The notes beneath the pieces were generated by a model, which made no database searches, was not told where the DNA came from, and saw nothing but the letters and a program-made list of their open reading frames with translations. From Pezizomycotina sp. ARF18 (taxonomy: Eukaryota; Ascomycota), in contig AZLU01000343.1 in assembly GCA_002224055.1 (NCBI GenBank), forward strand, positions 1-29,686: a stretch of DNA of 29,686 bases. The letters run 5' to 3'. Shown piece by piece: positions 1-11,943 of this stretch (positions within the stretch are counted from its first letter, which is position 1; every line of letters begins with the position of its first letter). A program made the translations under genes and the position numbers.

Positions 1-179
1 TGAAACTTTAGAATAGCGAAATTTATTTCGATAAGGAATACAACAACATCAGAGAAAATCCTCATTTCACGATTACAAAATCCGCCTTACACCTTTTGCA
101 TGAGCTTTATTTATGAGAAAGCTTCTTGTTTTTTCAATTCAATCAGACGTACGCCGTAACGTCTACTCGTCTGCCAACC

Positions 180-1961
180 ATGGAGTCCACGCCCAACCGG
201 TAACCAATCATCGTGAGCTCTAAGTATACACGTTCCTCCTAATACTCCATCAACTAACGGACATAACCTAGATCTTCACGTGGTCTATGACCGCGTTCAC
301 CCTAATCCTCGTCATCGCCGAACATACCATACGAAATCTTCAAACCCAGTGTCCAAACGGCTTACCGGCGAGGATGGCGGTCCTACGATTCCTAGTAATG
401 TTCGCATGGGCTTCTTCTTCGCCCAAAGCCTGATAGCAACGCTACTGAACCAGATCGACTTCTTCGCGCGCGACGTCCAGGCTCACCATCCCAATAACCT
501 CACGTGCAGGCGCTGAAGCTGTAACTATACCAGCAACGTGCTCTATTTGTTCTGCATGTACTGTATAAAATGCGCGATGCTCCTGTTCTTCGCGGAGTTC
601 ATCCCGAGATTCATGAGGAGACTTGGCTGGTGTGGTATATTGCGGCAGCGCTGGTGGTGCTTAGCTGGGTTGTTGGCATTTATGCTGTTGTTCTGGTGCT
701 TGCCTATTAGTAGGAATTGGAGTTTGGAGAGTAGACGTTTGGCGCTGCTGACGATCAGTGCCGGTTGTTGGATTTACTATTGGAAGCCATTTACTTACGG
801 ACGCTATTAGTAAGTCTTACTGCACACTTGGATCCTTCTCAAGGGATAGTATGGTATATTAACGGGATAACTCAGTCTACTGCCTCCCGTGGCCCGTAAT
901 ATTCGCACTATCGCGCTGCCGCGCAAGCAGAAGGTTGGCATCGGCATCACCTTCGCCCTGGGTTTCCTCTGCATATTCTTCGCAGTTGCTCTGTTTGTCG
1001 CCTCTAAACTCGGTTACAATTGGTCATTGATTATGTTTTTGCCGTACTCGAGCAGACGTGGGCTGTCATTGTTGCATGTTGCCCGCATTTAAGGAGTTAC
1101 TACTAGACGCGGACGTGAAGAAGGTTGGAGCCCGCGTATCCGGCTTTGCCCGAGAAACAGTCACAGCAGGAATAACAGCGCCGATGGTCTTACGCGGGCC
1201 AGAACGGATCCGACGTCCGCGATCATCACGCCGGAAAAACACAACGAGAACCGCGACTCGATCCCCGTCGATGCTCCGCGTCGAGTGCAGGCGCAGCTTG
1301 GAAGTACGCGAGAAATCAAGGATAACGCGAAAGTATCCCTCCAGAGAACCGTCGAGCAGGAAGAAATATCGAGGATTCCTATTTCTGTGCCTACTATGCC
1401 AAAAAATCAGTTCCTGAAACCCAACATGGCGTTTTTCCGCGAAGCGAAGACCCGTGACGAGAGGAAGGGATCAGCTGGGCGATACTGGACGACTCGCGCT
1501 CTGTTACCATCGACGGATCATCCATAGCGCCTTCATTCAGCGTCCGAAACTCTGCGAGTTCGCGAAGCCTGAAAGACGACATCAGTATCGGTATGCCGAT
1601 ACAAGCCTTAGACGTTGAACTGCCTCCGATCCCCGACATGCCGGCGGCGTACCTAGGTAGCCGCAGACACAGCGTCAGTTCGAGGAAGAGTAAGAGCGGC
1701 AAACTGAAGCTCGGACATAAGAGGAATAAGTCGTCGCAGGACACCAGTTCGAGTTGGTACAGCCGCACGAACCGGTGGCAGGACGCTGAAGAATCCAACC
1801 GCATGAGCTGGCTTCATACAGACCCGAGTCTTCAACAGCCCAGCCTTCAGCGTGTGTCGTACATGCTGAATAGGACCGCTAGTAACTCGAGCAAGGCTAG
1901 CAACTTTACGTACAGCAGCTGGATGGTGGAGACGAACAAGCTCCCCAGCAGAGTTACCTGA
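180..1961 (+). CDS. Fungal rhodopsin-like seven-helix membrane protein (copy 1), frame-disrupted
   Basis: Probable integral membrane protein of the fungal rhodopsin-like (SAT4/PTH11-related) group; ligand and role unknown. The ATG at 180 has a good context (caaccATGg), and a very short first exon is followed by an intron at about 200-271 (branch ctaac, acceptor cctag). Exon 2 starts with WSMTAFTLILVIAEHT. Family landmarks follow in order: FFARDVQAHHPNNLT, YCIKCAMLLFFAEFIPRF, LPISRNWSLES, an intron at 810-875 (GTAAGT to CTCAG), LPRKQKVGIGITFALGFLCI, and TWAVIVACCP/AFKELLL. A Ser/Arg/Lys-rich cytoplasmic tail with VSSRKSKSGKLKLGHK ends with TGA at 1961. The reading frame changes at least five times (near 390, 410, 510, 895 and 1040) and a stop lies at 513, yet the motifs stay intact. 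This points to indel errors or a young pseudogene. Family assignment is confident; exact exon edges are not. Confidence 0.75.
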
Positions 1962-2254
1962 CGCGTAAGCAGAGCTACGGCACAGAGTTGGTTAGATATC
2001 TAGAGGGAACCGCATTGCCTTGATTGTCTTTTTTCCATTTCGCGTTTGCTGCATAAAAAGGAGTTTTCATTTTTTTGCTTTTCTATTTCGCTTACGAATC
2101 ATCACGAACACATAGCTTAGTCCTGTACTGTAGTATACATTTACATGGAGCGTTCTCCTTTATAAGTCTCTAAGTAGTAATCTAATTCATTGCATCGCAA
2201 ACCAGCTTCGCGCCTAAAATATTCTCTTCTCCGTATTGCCGTGTCAACTTTAAA

Positions 2255-3528
2255 TCAACGATAAATAATCCACCAATGTGTTCCTATTCTTTGCGATTTG
2301 GTTAATAAAAGATTGATCCGAAATGATCCCTCTTTACTAGTAAGTGACCTGATTCTGCAAGTAGTTTCTGGGGGAATCGGTGGTGGCCTCGCCGCCTGTC
2401 GTTTTCTCTCTTCCTTCATCTCCGCAGCAATTCTCATTCTCTCCTCCCGCTCCGTCTTCATAGCGTCACTCTCTTTCCAGTGGTTTTGCTGTATGTTCCT
2501 CCTCGTCCCTGTGATCCTCCATCCGTGTAGCCTCTGCGTTCCGAGATCTCTCAACGTTTTCAGTTCGATGAGACTGTACTCAGCCGGATCCTCCCTGTCG
2601 TAGTTGAAATGTTCCTTCATCCTCACGTTTGGGTCGTTATGAAACGGGGAATGCGCAGGATGTTCTTCTGCGCAGAATGTATCATAAACGGGTGCAAGAT
2701 GTACACGTCGCCGGCTTCCCGGTCAGTTCAAAAAACTCTGTACATTCTTCGGCAAAATCTGAAGCGTACCAGCGTTCCTCTGCGCCGGGACGGAGTGGCA
2801 CGAGGTTTTCGTCGACACCTTCAGGGTGGTTGTACTATACATAGAAAAAAAATGTTAATAAACTCAATGCTAACACCGGAAGGATGAGACAATGGCCATT
2901 ATGCAAAATGGATTGTTAGATGAGTCGAGATGAGAAATAAGGGTCCAAACTTATGACTTACGAGCCAGCGTGCGACTTCGCAATTCCGTCACAGCATATC
3001 ACCGTTCCCCCGGCATTCTCGATAACATCGCCCAGAGTACCAGCACCACAGTCCTTGCTCTCTGAGTCCAAATAGTGAACGAAGAATTGCCATCCACGTG
3101 CCAGCCGTCAACCTTTCTCCCAGCAATCACCCCGCCTCCGAGTCGTTCTCATCGTTACCAAGGTTAACGATGAAGCTGTCGTCCCACCATTGGTTCTCTG
3201 CGCGCCATCTATACGGTCCTCGCCGCCAGCTAGATCGCAGATCGCTCCCCACGCCTTCGGTGCGAATTCAGCCACCTTTACGGCCCGCCTTCGTGTCCGG
3301 TATGCGTGTCGTTTCCTTCCAGGTGCGGGGGCGTTAGGGATCGTAACCGAGACGGACCCAGACGTCGCGGGTTGAGTCTGCGGCCGCTTGACGAGAAAAT
3401 GCGCCAGGAACGTGGACGAAGCCGTACTGCATCCATGTCGCCACCTGCGAAGCACTGAGGTGTTTGTACTCTTTATGGGAAGAAGGTTCGAACAGCGGCG
3501 AACGCCGTAGGAGCGGGCTTGGCGGCAT
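2255..3528 (-). CDS. Phytanoyl-CoA dioxygenase-family Fe(II)/2-oxoglutarate oxygenase, frame-disrupted
   Basis: Likely a non-heme iron oxygenase of the fungal PhyH-like family; the substrate cannot be told. The start at 3528 opens with LSASQVATWMQYGFVHVPGAF, typical of the N-terminal helix. WVRLGYDP, RTWKETTRIPD, VAEFAPKAWGAICDL and WWDDSFIVNLGND follow in shifted frames. The iron-binding HxD is in GWHVDG (His codon 3098-3100, Asp 3092-3094), followed by FVHYLDSES and IENAGGTVICCDGIAKSHAGS. After an intron at 2835-2961 (GTAAGT to TATAG) come FFELTGK, the distal His in LHPFMIHSAQKN (about 2670-2699), the 2-oxoglutarate Arg in LRIPRF (about 2641-2658), and FNYDREDPAEYSLIELKTLRDLG. The C-terminus is a Glu/Arg-rich helix with an uncertain end. 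All expected metal and co-substrate residues are present despite about six frame changes. One pair, at DP-stop-RP near 3334, is a compensating insertion/deletion. Confidence 0.78.
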
Positions 3529-3765
3529 GATATCTCTTAGACAAACTGACGGTCGGCTAGCGATGCTTGTGTTGCCTTAATAGTTGGTCTATCTCGCTCT
3601 GCGAAGTACAGAGGAATCTAAGGGCTCTCGAAGGACTGTGATACTGACAAAAATACAATAATATGGCATGAGGGGGTGAATCTTTGAAGGACGGGATCAT
3701 ACGATAAACACCCTTTCGAGGCTCTTAAAGATACCGAAACGTTCGCCACGTTCTGTGTTTTGCAG
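3529..3765. promoter_or_regulatory. Divergent intergenic region between dioxygenase and pepsin-like gene
   Basis: About 240 bp separate the dioxygenase start (minus strand) from the first recognisable pepsin-like exon (plus strand), so both promoters and probably the first exon of the plus gene lie here. The intron acceptor ttttgcag ends at 3765. ATG codons near 3662-3667 hit stops at once, so the true start of the plus gene is unresolved. No clear TATA element was seen. Confidence 0.35.
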
Positions 3766-5602
3766 GCACAAAGAGTATCGCTCGTACCGATGCTAACGGA
3801 AGGAATGCAAGGCTCAAGGTTCACGATGATGGGCAACAGGTAGCAAACCCAGTCGATGCCAGTTATAATGCCATCATTGAGGATTCTACGTCTCTTGACT
3901 TCTATATTATTTTGACAATAGCATCGGCTTGTGTCTAGTTGCTCTCGAGTCTTGATATTGGGGTAGTACCATTATTGCGACTGGGGTGCACTACCGCTCA
4001 TGAACCTCATTGAGTAGAAATATCTTCAAGCGGCTTAATACTCAGAGCTTATAGACTTGTTCGCCTTCTAAATCATATTAACAGATAAATTATGAGCATT
4101 CCAAGATCGGCTCGGGCTTCACGAAGAGGATTACACGGTCCATAAACAAATAGTAGTGGACGGACTCTGTGTCCGTTCACAATCAAGTCATTGGTTGTTA
4201 TCTAGAGTTGGATGATCCGGGGATTTCGGTTACGATCTCGACGGAGTATTTGGCCTAGGCGCAACGAATGAACCCCAAATCATCCTCCCCCCATATTTCT
4301 TATTGCTAATCTCCAGTGTGTGAAGTTATCAGACCTCTTTCACGGCCCTTATGAACGAAGATCCTGGGTCAGGGCTGCGTACGGTCCTCCAACCCGGTTA
4401 GACAACGCCGTTCACAGGGACGGTACGCGTGCAAGATCAGTCTTCACGCTCGATTTAATACACACCTCTGAATCGAAGAAACACACAAAGATTTGTACCT
4501 CACATTCGGAACTTGTCTTTGCGATTCCAGAATTCCAAATCGTTGGAAGTCAACCTGGACAAAGACCAGTACAGCTTTTACGCAAGCAGTCCCCGAGCAC
4601 CGAAAAGATGTTGTACAAGCAGTGATTCTGGCGACCCCTATTTGACCCTTCATGCCGACGAGTTCGATAAGTATAAGAAAACGTTGGGCAGTACCGAGCT
4701 CATGGGACCAATGGGGAAGACTGGATTCCAGTCAGGGTTAAATGCGATGCCAAACATACCCCACCTCACACTGGACCTGAAAATCGGCGACGATACGTTT
4801 TCCGTTGATATCCTTGGAGATTTCTGATCTCAAGGACATTTGGTACGTCGGAAGTCAAGATTCTGTCTACCGCGTTGAGGATCGCTGCTGGCGAGTTACC
4901 GTCCACAATCACGATCCAAGCTCCGACGTCGCTCTCCGCCGAAACCGAAATTCACGCTCGACCTAAGTTCTGAAAATTCAAGCGAAGACGAAGACGCGAT
5001 TTCGAGTATCCAACCACAAGCTCAAGACCAATCTCATTCCTCTCAAGTAGTACCGCCGGCGATACCAAAGAGCCACACGCGATTCTAGGAGCGTCATTCT
5101 TGAGGGAAATCAGAGGATGTTTCGAACTTCCACCAGGTCCCAATGTTTATTCAGAGACACAAAAGGGTTCTAAGGAGAGTGTCCTCGGCCGCCTTCGTCG
5201 AAGGACGCATAGAACACAAGGTGAAGATCACAAAGCAGGCAGCTCACCGAACAAAGGTGAAAGTGGGGTGAAGCTCGCCGGCCGCCGACAAGGGCAAATC
5301 CAAAGCGTACCTCGATAGCCACACGCTCCCGAAAGGCCATTTCACCTACTGCAGCAAGAGCTTTAAAGAGAAATTCAAAGCAGTCAACGGGTGACGGTAT
5401 ACCATCGACCTACCTCCACGGTAGCAACCCTTCGCCTACTGACGGTACTCATCCGCTCCGCTAACGCCCGCCCTAGGCGACAATTCCAGCAGTAGACCAG
5501 GCACCCCTCATGGCGCCGCTCATGCAGGATGTTCACGTCGTTCTAGGAGAGGCTGTCGTTCGCTGCCTCGAAAGTACTCAAGTCGCGCTAGCCTGTATAT
5601 AA
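3766..5602 (+). CDS. Pepsin-like (A1 family) aspartic peptidase-like protein with long tail, frame-disrupted
   Basis: Identified by a chain of A1 landmarks in the right order but different frames. ARLKVHDDGQQV and ASYNAIIEDSTSLDFYI (about 3816-3910) sit where the first active-site loop belongs. The strand DRLGLHEEDYTVHKQIVVDG (about 4110-4160) matches the region after the flap. YDLDGVFGLG (4231-4260) is the classic pepsin motif. LDKDQYSFYASS (about 4550-4590) corresponds to the FSFYL strand. SSDSGDPYLTLHADEFDKY (4618-4674) matches the second active-site loop, with Asp at 4624, and PHLTLDLKIGDDTFSV (about 4760-4807) the late beta strand. The first loop reads EDSTS rather than DTGS, either an indel artefact or a real loss. 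A tail of about 250 residues is acidic/Ser-rich (SSENSSEDEDAISS), then basic, then helical to TAA at 5602. An intron probably ends near 4090 (attaacag). The start is not found, and a signal peptide cannot be judged. Confidence 0.55.
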
Positions 5603-5985
5603 AGCTCTATCACGATTCAAACGCCAACTGAAAGTATATGTGTTTATTATATTATGAGTAAATCACTATTCCATATTATTATAATTCTGTATCGTGCTCG
5701 ACGTTTCTGCTAAAAAAATGCAGGAGAACTCCAGAAATATGAGTACGAGTCCGCTATAGCTACTCACATACGATCCCCTGGAATCTAACATCCGAACTTT
5801 TATAAACCCACCACCTCGGTCTTCAACTCCGACGCATCGTAGACCGAGCATTACAAACAAACTAGGAGAATAGAAAACGAGTGAAATGAAAGGTGTTGAA
5901 CAAACTATTACCAGAAAAGTTAGACTAAAAATGCATTGTTAATATTCCGTGTAGTATGTTCCATCATCTTCCACAGATAGTCATC

Positions 5986-7322
5986 TCAGCCTTCAAGTTT
6001 AACTATCCCTTCTTCCCGTTTCGTGATCAGATCCAGAGGAGCCTCCCCCTGCTTCGCTGGCAGAGCTCTCTCTCCGAACTCCAGCGTCAACCTCAGCAGC
6101 AGTAGCTTGCACCGCCTTCGGGCTCTTAGGTTCGATCCTCTCACTCGCGATCTCTGCCGGCCCAGATCAACACCAATAGTAACGGACACCGGACCGTGCG
6201 TACTACTCCTAATCGTAGACGGCCACACAACCGCTGGCGGCGCATTCCTCCCCTCTTCCATACCCCTAACTTCCCCAGCACCCTTATCTCCCCGAAGTAA
6301 TCGGTAAGTCGACCTGACGTGTGGCATGCAAACAACCAGTATCGCCGTCGCCGGCTGCGCGGTCTCGACGAATAATGTCGCGCCCACGGTGTCGAAGGTT
6401 ACGTATATCACCAGCGATACCGCGACGATGATGATAGCGCACGCGATGTTGACGAAGCCCATGCCGAACATCGACGCGACGGACAGCTTTTGGCGGAGGC
6501 TCATGCGGCCTTGCATTTGTTTTATGATTATTAGGGGAGGAGGTACAGGACCACGTCGGAGAACATGTGCGTGGACCAGATCATGGCGTAGTACAGTGGC
6601 GCATGGTGCAGTCTGCTGCAGCTTGGCTTTGGGGTGTTTGCCTGCGGAGTCTGTTAGTACGAGCAGACGAGGTGAAAATGAGGAGGAAGGTGTGTACGTG
6701 TTACCATTGGTAGCTGATGGGTATACACTGCAGGAACAGGCCGAGGATAGATGCTAGAAGTCCGGCGATGACGAAGACCCAGACGAATATAATCATTTTG
6801 AAGATTTTGGGATGGTGACGGCGTGGTGCGAGTCGTGATATAAGAAGAGGAGGTCTATTTTGTTCAAGTATATACCGGGAGGTAGAAGAATTGCGAGATA
6901 TATGAAAGCTAAATACACATAGGCATTAGTAACACTAGTAACGAAATCGGGTTATGGAAATAGAACCTCATGTACCGTGATATAGGGGGCTAACCTTCGC
7001 TATCTGTATCTGTTCCGAAATTGGCCGTTCCAGAAACAAGTTCCAGTCATAGTTGTAGTAATCGCTCGCGATAATAATGGACGTCAACGCGGCGCTGATG
7101 AGAAGAAAATCCAGGAGGTGACAACGAGGGCATCCCTAAACCAGCGGACTTTGCCCGGAGACCACGGAAGTGACGTAAACTCTGTTGACAACGAGGGTGA
7201 ACGTGATCGCGGTTAGGAACCAGTTCCAGCCTGCACATACCTTCATAGTTAGCGAAAGGTGATAGTGGATTGTACAACATCGCGTTTGGTTGCACTTACG
7301 TCGTACTGATATGCTGCCACAT
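5986..7322 (-). CDS. Fungal rhodopsin-like seven-helix membrane protein (copy 2), frame-disrupted
   Basis: Second member of the same membrane family as the gene at 180-1961, on the opposite strand. The likely start at 7322 encodes MWQHISTT, then an intron at 7231-7299 (GTAAGT to GTGCAG, branch gctaac). Next come GWNWFLTAITFTLVVNRVYV, DALVVTSWIFLLISAALTSI and YDWNLFLERPISEQIQIAK. A second intron ends at about 6925 (gtatttag). Then LAFIYLAILLPPGIYLNKID and MIIFVWVFVIAGLLASILGL lead to QCIPISYQW. A third intron (gtaaca to ctccgcag, about 6639-6706) is followed by TM segments near MSLRQKLSVASMFGMGFVNI. A long charged tail reaches the stop at 5986. The first-exon/intron arrangement matches copy 1. 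There are several frame changes, for example in the exon just after the third intron. Downstream ends are uncertain. Confidence 0.7.
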
Positions 7323-10300
7323 GGTTACGAGACGTCAAGTAAATTACTCTTCGAAAGATTCTCTAAGAAAGAAATTATTCAAAGGCGGAGTAGACCCTTA
7401 GAATTGTGTGAGCTGACAATTCTCGCGGCCATGACTTGCGACATCGAAGAATGCCCCTTCTTATAGTCTTTTTTTTTTTTTCGGTCCAAGAGATATCGTC
7501 TCGTCTCTACATTACACAAGCACGCGAACTTCGAGTCGTCTAATATATCTAATTAACTAAGTAAATGACAGGATGATCACGCTATAATGATCGAGAATCA
7601 AGATGACTATTGGCAAACCTGATTGCTAGAGGCTTTTTTGACGAGACTCTGAAGGAAACCAAGCAAATTAATCATTCATCCGTACTAGTTTCCAGAAGGG
7701 AAATGAATCTCTCCCGCGAAACCTGGAAATAACTTGATATTAACGGTTAATGGGAACGGACGTTTGAGTTGATGTTGGATTATCTAGCCTCAAGCTCATT
7801 TGATTCGCAGAAATATATCCAAACATCCTTATTTTTATGAGGATATCCGATCCCAGCAAATTTGTTTATTCTAGAAGCTTTTTTGTTTATAAGGAGGTCG
7901 CGGAGTTGCAAATCCTGCAGCGTTGACTGACTCTCCTGATCGTTGTTGTTGGCCGGTTAGATTAGTGGTAGTTAGATCGTCCCCTAGACAATTTCTGTTT
8001 TCTTCCCAAATCGGTGCCTCCTCCGCCTTTAAACCCAAAACCCCAATTTCCAACAGCTTTAAGTGATAATTGTATCCGAACACGATAACCACATCTCGCC
8101 GACGAGCCGGTGTAAGCACGAATATTTCCCCATCGTTACAAGCGTCAGGTGTTGAATGAATCCTTTGGCAACCGGCAAATTGGCAGCCGAATTACCTAAC
8201 CGACGAACTGAGCCGTGGATAGACCTCCAGGCTCCAGAGGGAATAAGTGTGGAGAGAACTGTTTAAAATTAGATTAGCGGGGTCAAAATCCGGCCGAGCT
8301 GGAATCGTCTTCGACTGGTTTAAGGGATAACAGAGAGCTATTTTTCAACGTAACTATCAAGATGAAGAATTATACTAAAATTATACTAAAACGCATCTTG
8401 AATCTTGGAACGTCTCGAGAGAATTTGGCCAAAAATTTGGTCATGGATTCGCTTCCAAAACGCGACCTGAGCTTAAAACTTAGCTGTTCTGTTCTTGCGT
8501 TATCAGTCGAGTAATGTTGCGTTTGTTCCATTAGGATCCATACGAGAAGTCAGGAAAGTATTAACCAGTCTTGGTGCTCAGGTGATCGTAACGAATATCC
8601 CAGTGGAGTAATCCAGACCCTATTGGGAGAGGTTGACTATTGGCTAAAATTCGGAATTACTCGTTCAAATTAATACGTGTGGTCTGGTCTTCAGATTACT
8701 GAACCGAGAAGTCCTCTCTACCATTTTTATACATGTACTATTGTTACAGTACTTTTACTGGTTATGATGCATGTCAAAAACATTTGTAGTGTTCCGATAG
8801 CAGTCGAATTTTTTTGAATAGGTTAGATACGATAGCTTTATATTCCATTACAGTCAGAAGGTAAGTATGTTGATAACTATCATCGCCCCTGGGCCATGGT
8901 ATCTGTATTCATTACTGAATATTTTACCAGGTATAGCGCTGAAAACTCCGATCCGGAATTTCTTACACTATAGGTACTCTGGATTATATTCAATGAATAT
9001 GGCAATTCCTCGTATATGTTACAAATCTTTTGCTCTTAGACTCCGCTTATCAAACTATGTTGAGCAGATATCGAGATTTTATACTTGATTTATCCCTAAA
9101 AAAATCCTGCGGCGGACTAAATTATATCTTCAACATATTTGTATCATGGGAAGTAACCTGAGTACATTGCGATAACTGTATATCTCAATTGTAAGGTGTG
9201 AGAGGGTTTTCTAAATCTCGAAACAGGAGTGAACCTCTTCGCAAAATGCCATATCTTACTTAACCTGCAGAACGAAAAAGCCTTCAAGACAAAAAAAAGA
9301 CGGCGAAAAATTTGCTGCGCGGCGATATCAAGGCTGCCACGTGCAAACTGAACACGACATTACCCATGCCAGCGGCCTGTGACCGGCCCCACAAACGAAC
9401 GATATCGGCGGGAATGTAACAAGTAACAGCATGTACATACAGATGAGCTACAGATCTCAGGTCCTATCTGTAGTTTATCCAGGGCTTACACCCATAAAGA
9501 AAAGCTTGTACAGAGATTTCTTACAGGGTATTCAAAATAGTGGGCTATCTTTTTTTTTTTTTTTTTCCTTTCCTATCTTGGGTGTGAATCGTGGCCGTTT
9601 ACTCTAACCCTTGCAATTGCAAATACCGAATGACAGGCCGAGCCCGCAAGTTTCACATGTAAAGTTGATCTAGGACCTTTTCAGCGAGACAGATGAGGGT
9701 GATTCGCTGGCACACTATCGATACGACGAAAAACAAATTAGACACCTCTTCTTTTACGGTTCAGGAAATGGTCCTTCCTAATTCGAGTTTTAGTTTTCTG
9801 GTCGAATTCGAAATATTGAAAGTGCCAGGGACGGCTAAAGCTGCCTTGTTTACCCCTATCTCGGCACTTTTCATACATAAATTTTTTGTGTAAGAAAATA
9901 TCGTTTTCATTGGCGCTGTCCGCGCGGGAGTTTTCCATCGCGGGTGTTTTCCCTCGAGGAGTTTTCCCTTGTGGTTATAAATCCGGATGGGGGCTTTCCC
10001 TTTCCTATTTTGTACCTCAGACTCTCAGAGTAGAGCACTTCTTTGGTATAGTAATTCCCTGTGGGCAAGATCCCGTAACCAAAGATCAGATCCCGTGCAG
10101 AGAGTTCCCTTCTACACACTCACACGCTCGCTATCCAAACCCTTCTATAGCTACTTTCTTGTGCTACGCGCTAAATCCCTTCTCCGACCTACAGGGACTT
10201 TTTTTTTAAAAAAAATAACAATCCGCGGCATTACGCACATACTTTCCTCAGCTCGCGGCCTAATTTCTCTGCTTTGGGGTTTAAATATATATTATTGTTT

Positions 10301-11435
10301 TATTTTAGAAGGGAGAGGATTTAGCACGGGCTTAATAAATATAGTTACTTATACAATTAGCGCCTCGTTTCTATTTTTTACATATTAATTTCTTTTATTT
10401 CCAATCGACCCGACTGATCACTTGAAATTTATCTCCAGATTACTCGACGGCACAAATCTCTTCCTTACTATATACAATATTAAAATATGTTCAATTTTGT
10501 ATAAATACGTCCTCTGAATTAAGTGGCTGGTACTATATTCTTAAAAAAAATATATCTTGTGACGTTTTCGCGCTTCGTTTTATGGACCGAGTTTCGATGG
10601 TTTATTTTACTAGTAAAACGTGCAATTTATTATTATTAATAATAATTGCTACCTTTAATCGATATGTCTTTCAATAGAAAGGATAAACTTGCGTTATATG
10701 TCTTCTTAGATATCTTCGAGAAGATGAAAAAGAGGAGGCTAAATCCAAGTTTACTTAGTAATACATACATATATATGGTTTGTTTCGTATTATTTTCGTC
10801 CATTCGTCTAAAGCCGAAGGGATTGCCGATAATTAGGGTCTGAGTCAGAGTAGATTCCGTTCTGGTGGAAAGTGCCCACAGGCAGCCTTGGTAACCTTTT
10901 CATATCCATCGAGGGCAGCTAGATGATGAATACCAGTTAAAAAAAGCTATAAAGGCAGAAGCCTGCCCTCAAGACGAGGTTGACAAATACCGCAGAGGTA
11001 ACATATATGATTGCGAGCATGATGGAAAGCGAAAGATATAGTAGTGCCGAGTAAGTGGTTTCTTTCGTACCTAGAAGTAATTCGACCATACATTCCGCCG
11101 AGTCACGAATAATCTCGAACATGGGAGGATGTTTTCTTGAGTGTACTTATCGCGTACCCACTGGCTTATAGGTCATGCCTCTTTTGATCTACCCCATTAA
11201 GCCGGGGTCAATAATAGGAAAATAAAATAAAAATGAGGCAAAAAAAAAAAAAGTCGAAATCAGCGATAACAGACCGAAAGTGTGAAATTGGGATATATTG
11301 ATTTTGTAAATGAGGTACTGAAATAAGAAGGAAGGTATGGTTACAAAATAGTATTTGATAAACGAGAACATTGAAACAAGGATTTCAAGAGAATACAAAG
11401 CCTAGCTACCTTAGAATCATAGCGACTTCTCGCTA
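7323..11435. other. AT-rich, gene-poor stretch
   Basis: No convincing gene here. It holds T13 at 7469-7481, T17 at 9550-9566, a T9A8 palindrome at 10199-10215, an 18-bp ATT/AAT palindrome at 10629-10646, and a GC-richer island at about 9300-9420. A minus-strand open frame at 7871-8119 (82 codons, balanced composition, WEENRNCLGDDLTTTNL) could be an exon but has no family match or clear splice context. The remaining open frames are AT-rich and hydrophobic by composition only. Confidence 0.5.
9923..9970. repeat. Three-copy 16-bp tandem repeat
   Basis: Three adjacent 16-bp units: cgcgggagttttccat, cgcgggtgttttccct and cgaggagttttccctt. They share the core CG-G-GTTTTCC. Spacing is exact; units differ at two to four bases. 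The function is unknown. It lies in AT-rich DNA, with further gttccct/atccc-like motifs over the next 150 bp. Confidence 0.7.
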
Positions 11436-11943
11436 TCACATGTGCGCTGCCACGAGCGAGTCTTTCAAAGAGACGAAAGCATTTGCCGTCACTTCGAAGC
11501 CTTCATCACTCGTATCAATTACTGGTGGCGGTCTGCGACCCCAAAACGTTCTTCATCCCACTCCAAGACTGGAAATAATGGTTTTCCCTATACATCGTAA
11601 ACTCATATCGATTGTTTTCTTGCAAGATCTTTGGAGTCTTAATTTTTTTTCTGGGTAAAGAGCGTCCAGTTCTCCTAATTGGGATTGCGTAGCAGCCGTT
11701 ATGATAGTGCTATCATTTTCGTCTTTACGCTGAAGTCGACTCCGTGAGAGGAAAAAAAGACGCACTCTTTGTTTTTTTTATGGGCCTAGTTTCGCGAAAA
11801 GGCATTCTTTGTTGGTTGCTTTGTTGATCATTAGCGAAGGTATACCTCGGAGGCTCGTCCGTATCGGATGGCGATAGAAGGTCAATATCAGAAATCTGTC
11901 GCGCTGATGAAGCAGGCCACAGCGTTGAAGAAAATTTGAACAT
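11436..11943 (-). CDS. Unknown protein in the gene-poor stretch, frame-disrupted
   Basis: I do not recognise this protein, but three successive minus-strand blocks look coding. An acceptor-like gtgcacag precedes the ATG at 11943, which opens MFKFSSTLWPASSARQIS and continues through DIDLLSPSDTDEPPRYTF and ANDQQSNQQ. After a frame change comes KDENDSTIITAATQSQLGEL and ALYPEKKLRLQRSCKKTI. After another frame change or a short intron (acceptor tttccag near 11565) come LEWDEERFGVADR and PPPVIDTSDEGFEVTANAFV, then SLKDSLVAAHM and TGA at 11436. The mix of charged and polar residues differs from the low-complexity frames around it. Upstream exons beyond 11960 are possible. No membrane segment or signal peptide was seen. 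Confidence 0.45.

Noticed and set aside
1653-1835. Minus-strand frames opposite the tail of rhodopsin-like copy 1
   Set aside because: They are shadows of the Ser/Arg-rich plus-strand tail, which continues the membrane-protein gene.
2298-2603. 101-codon plus-strand open frame rich in Ser/Leu/Val
   Set aside because: It is the antisense of the C-terminal part of the dioxygenase, whose family motifs are on the minus strand.
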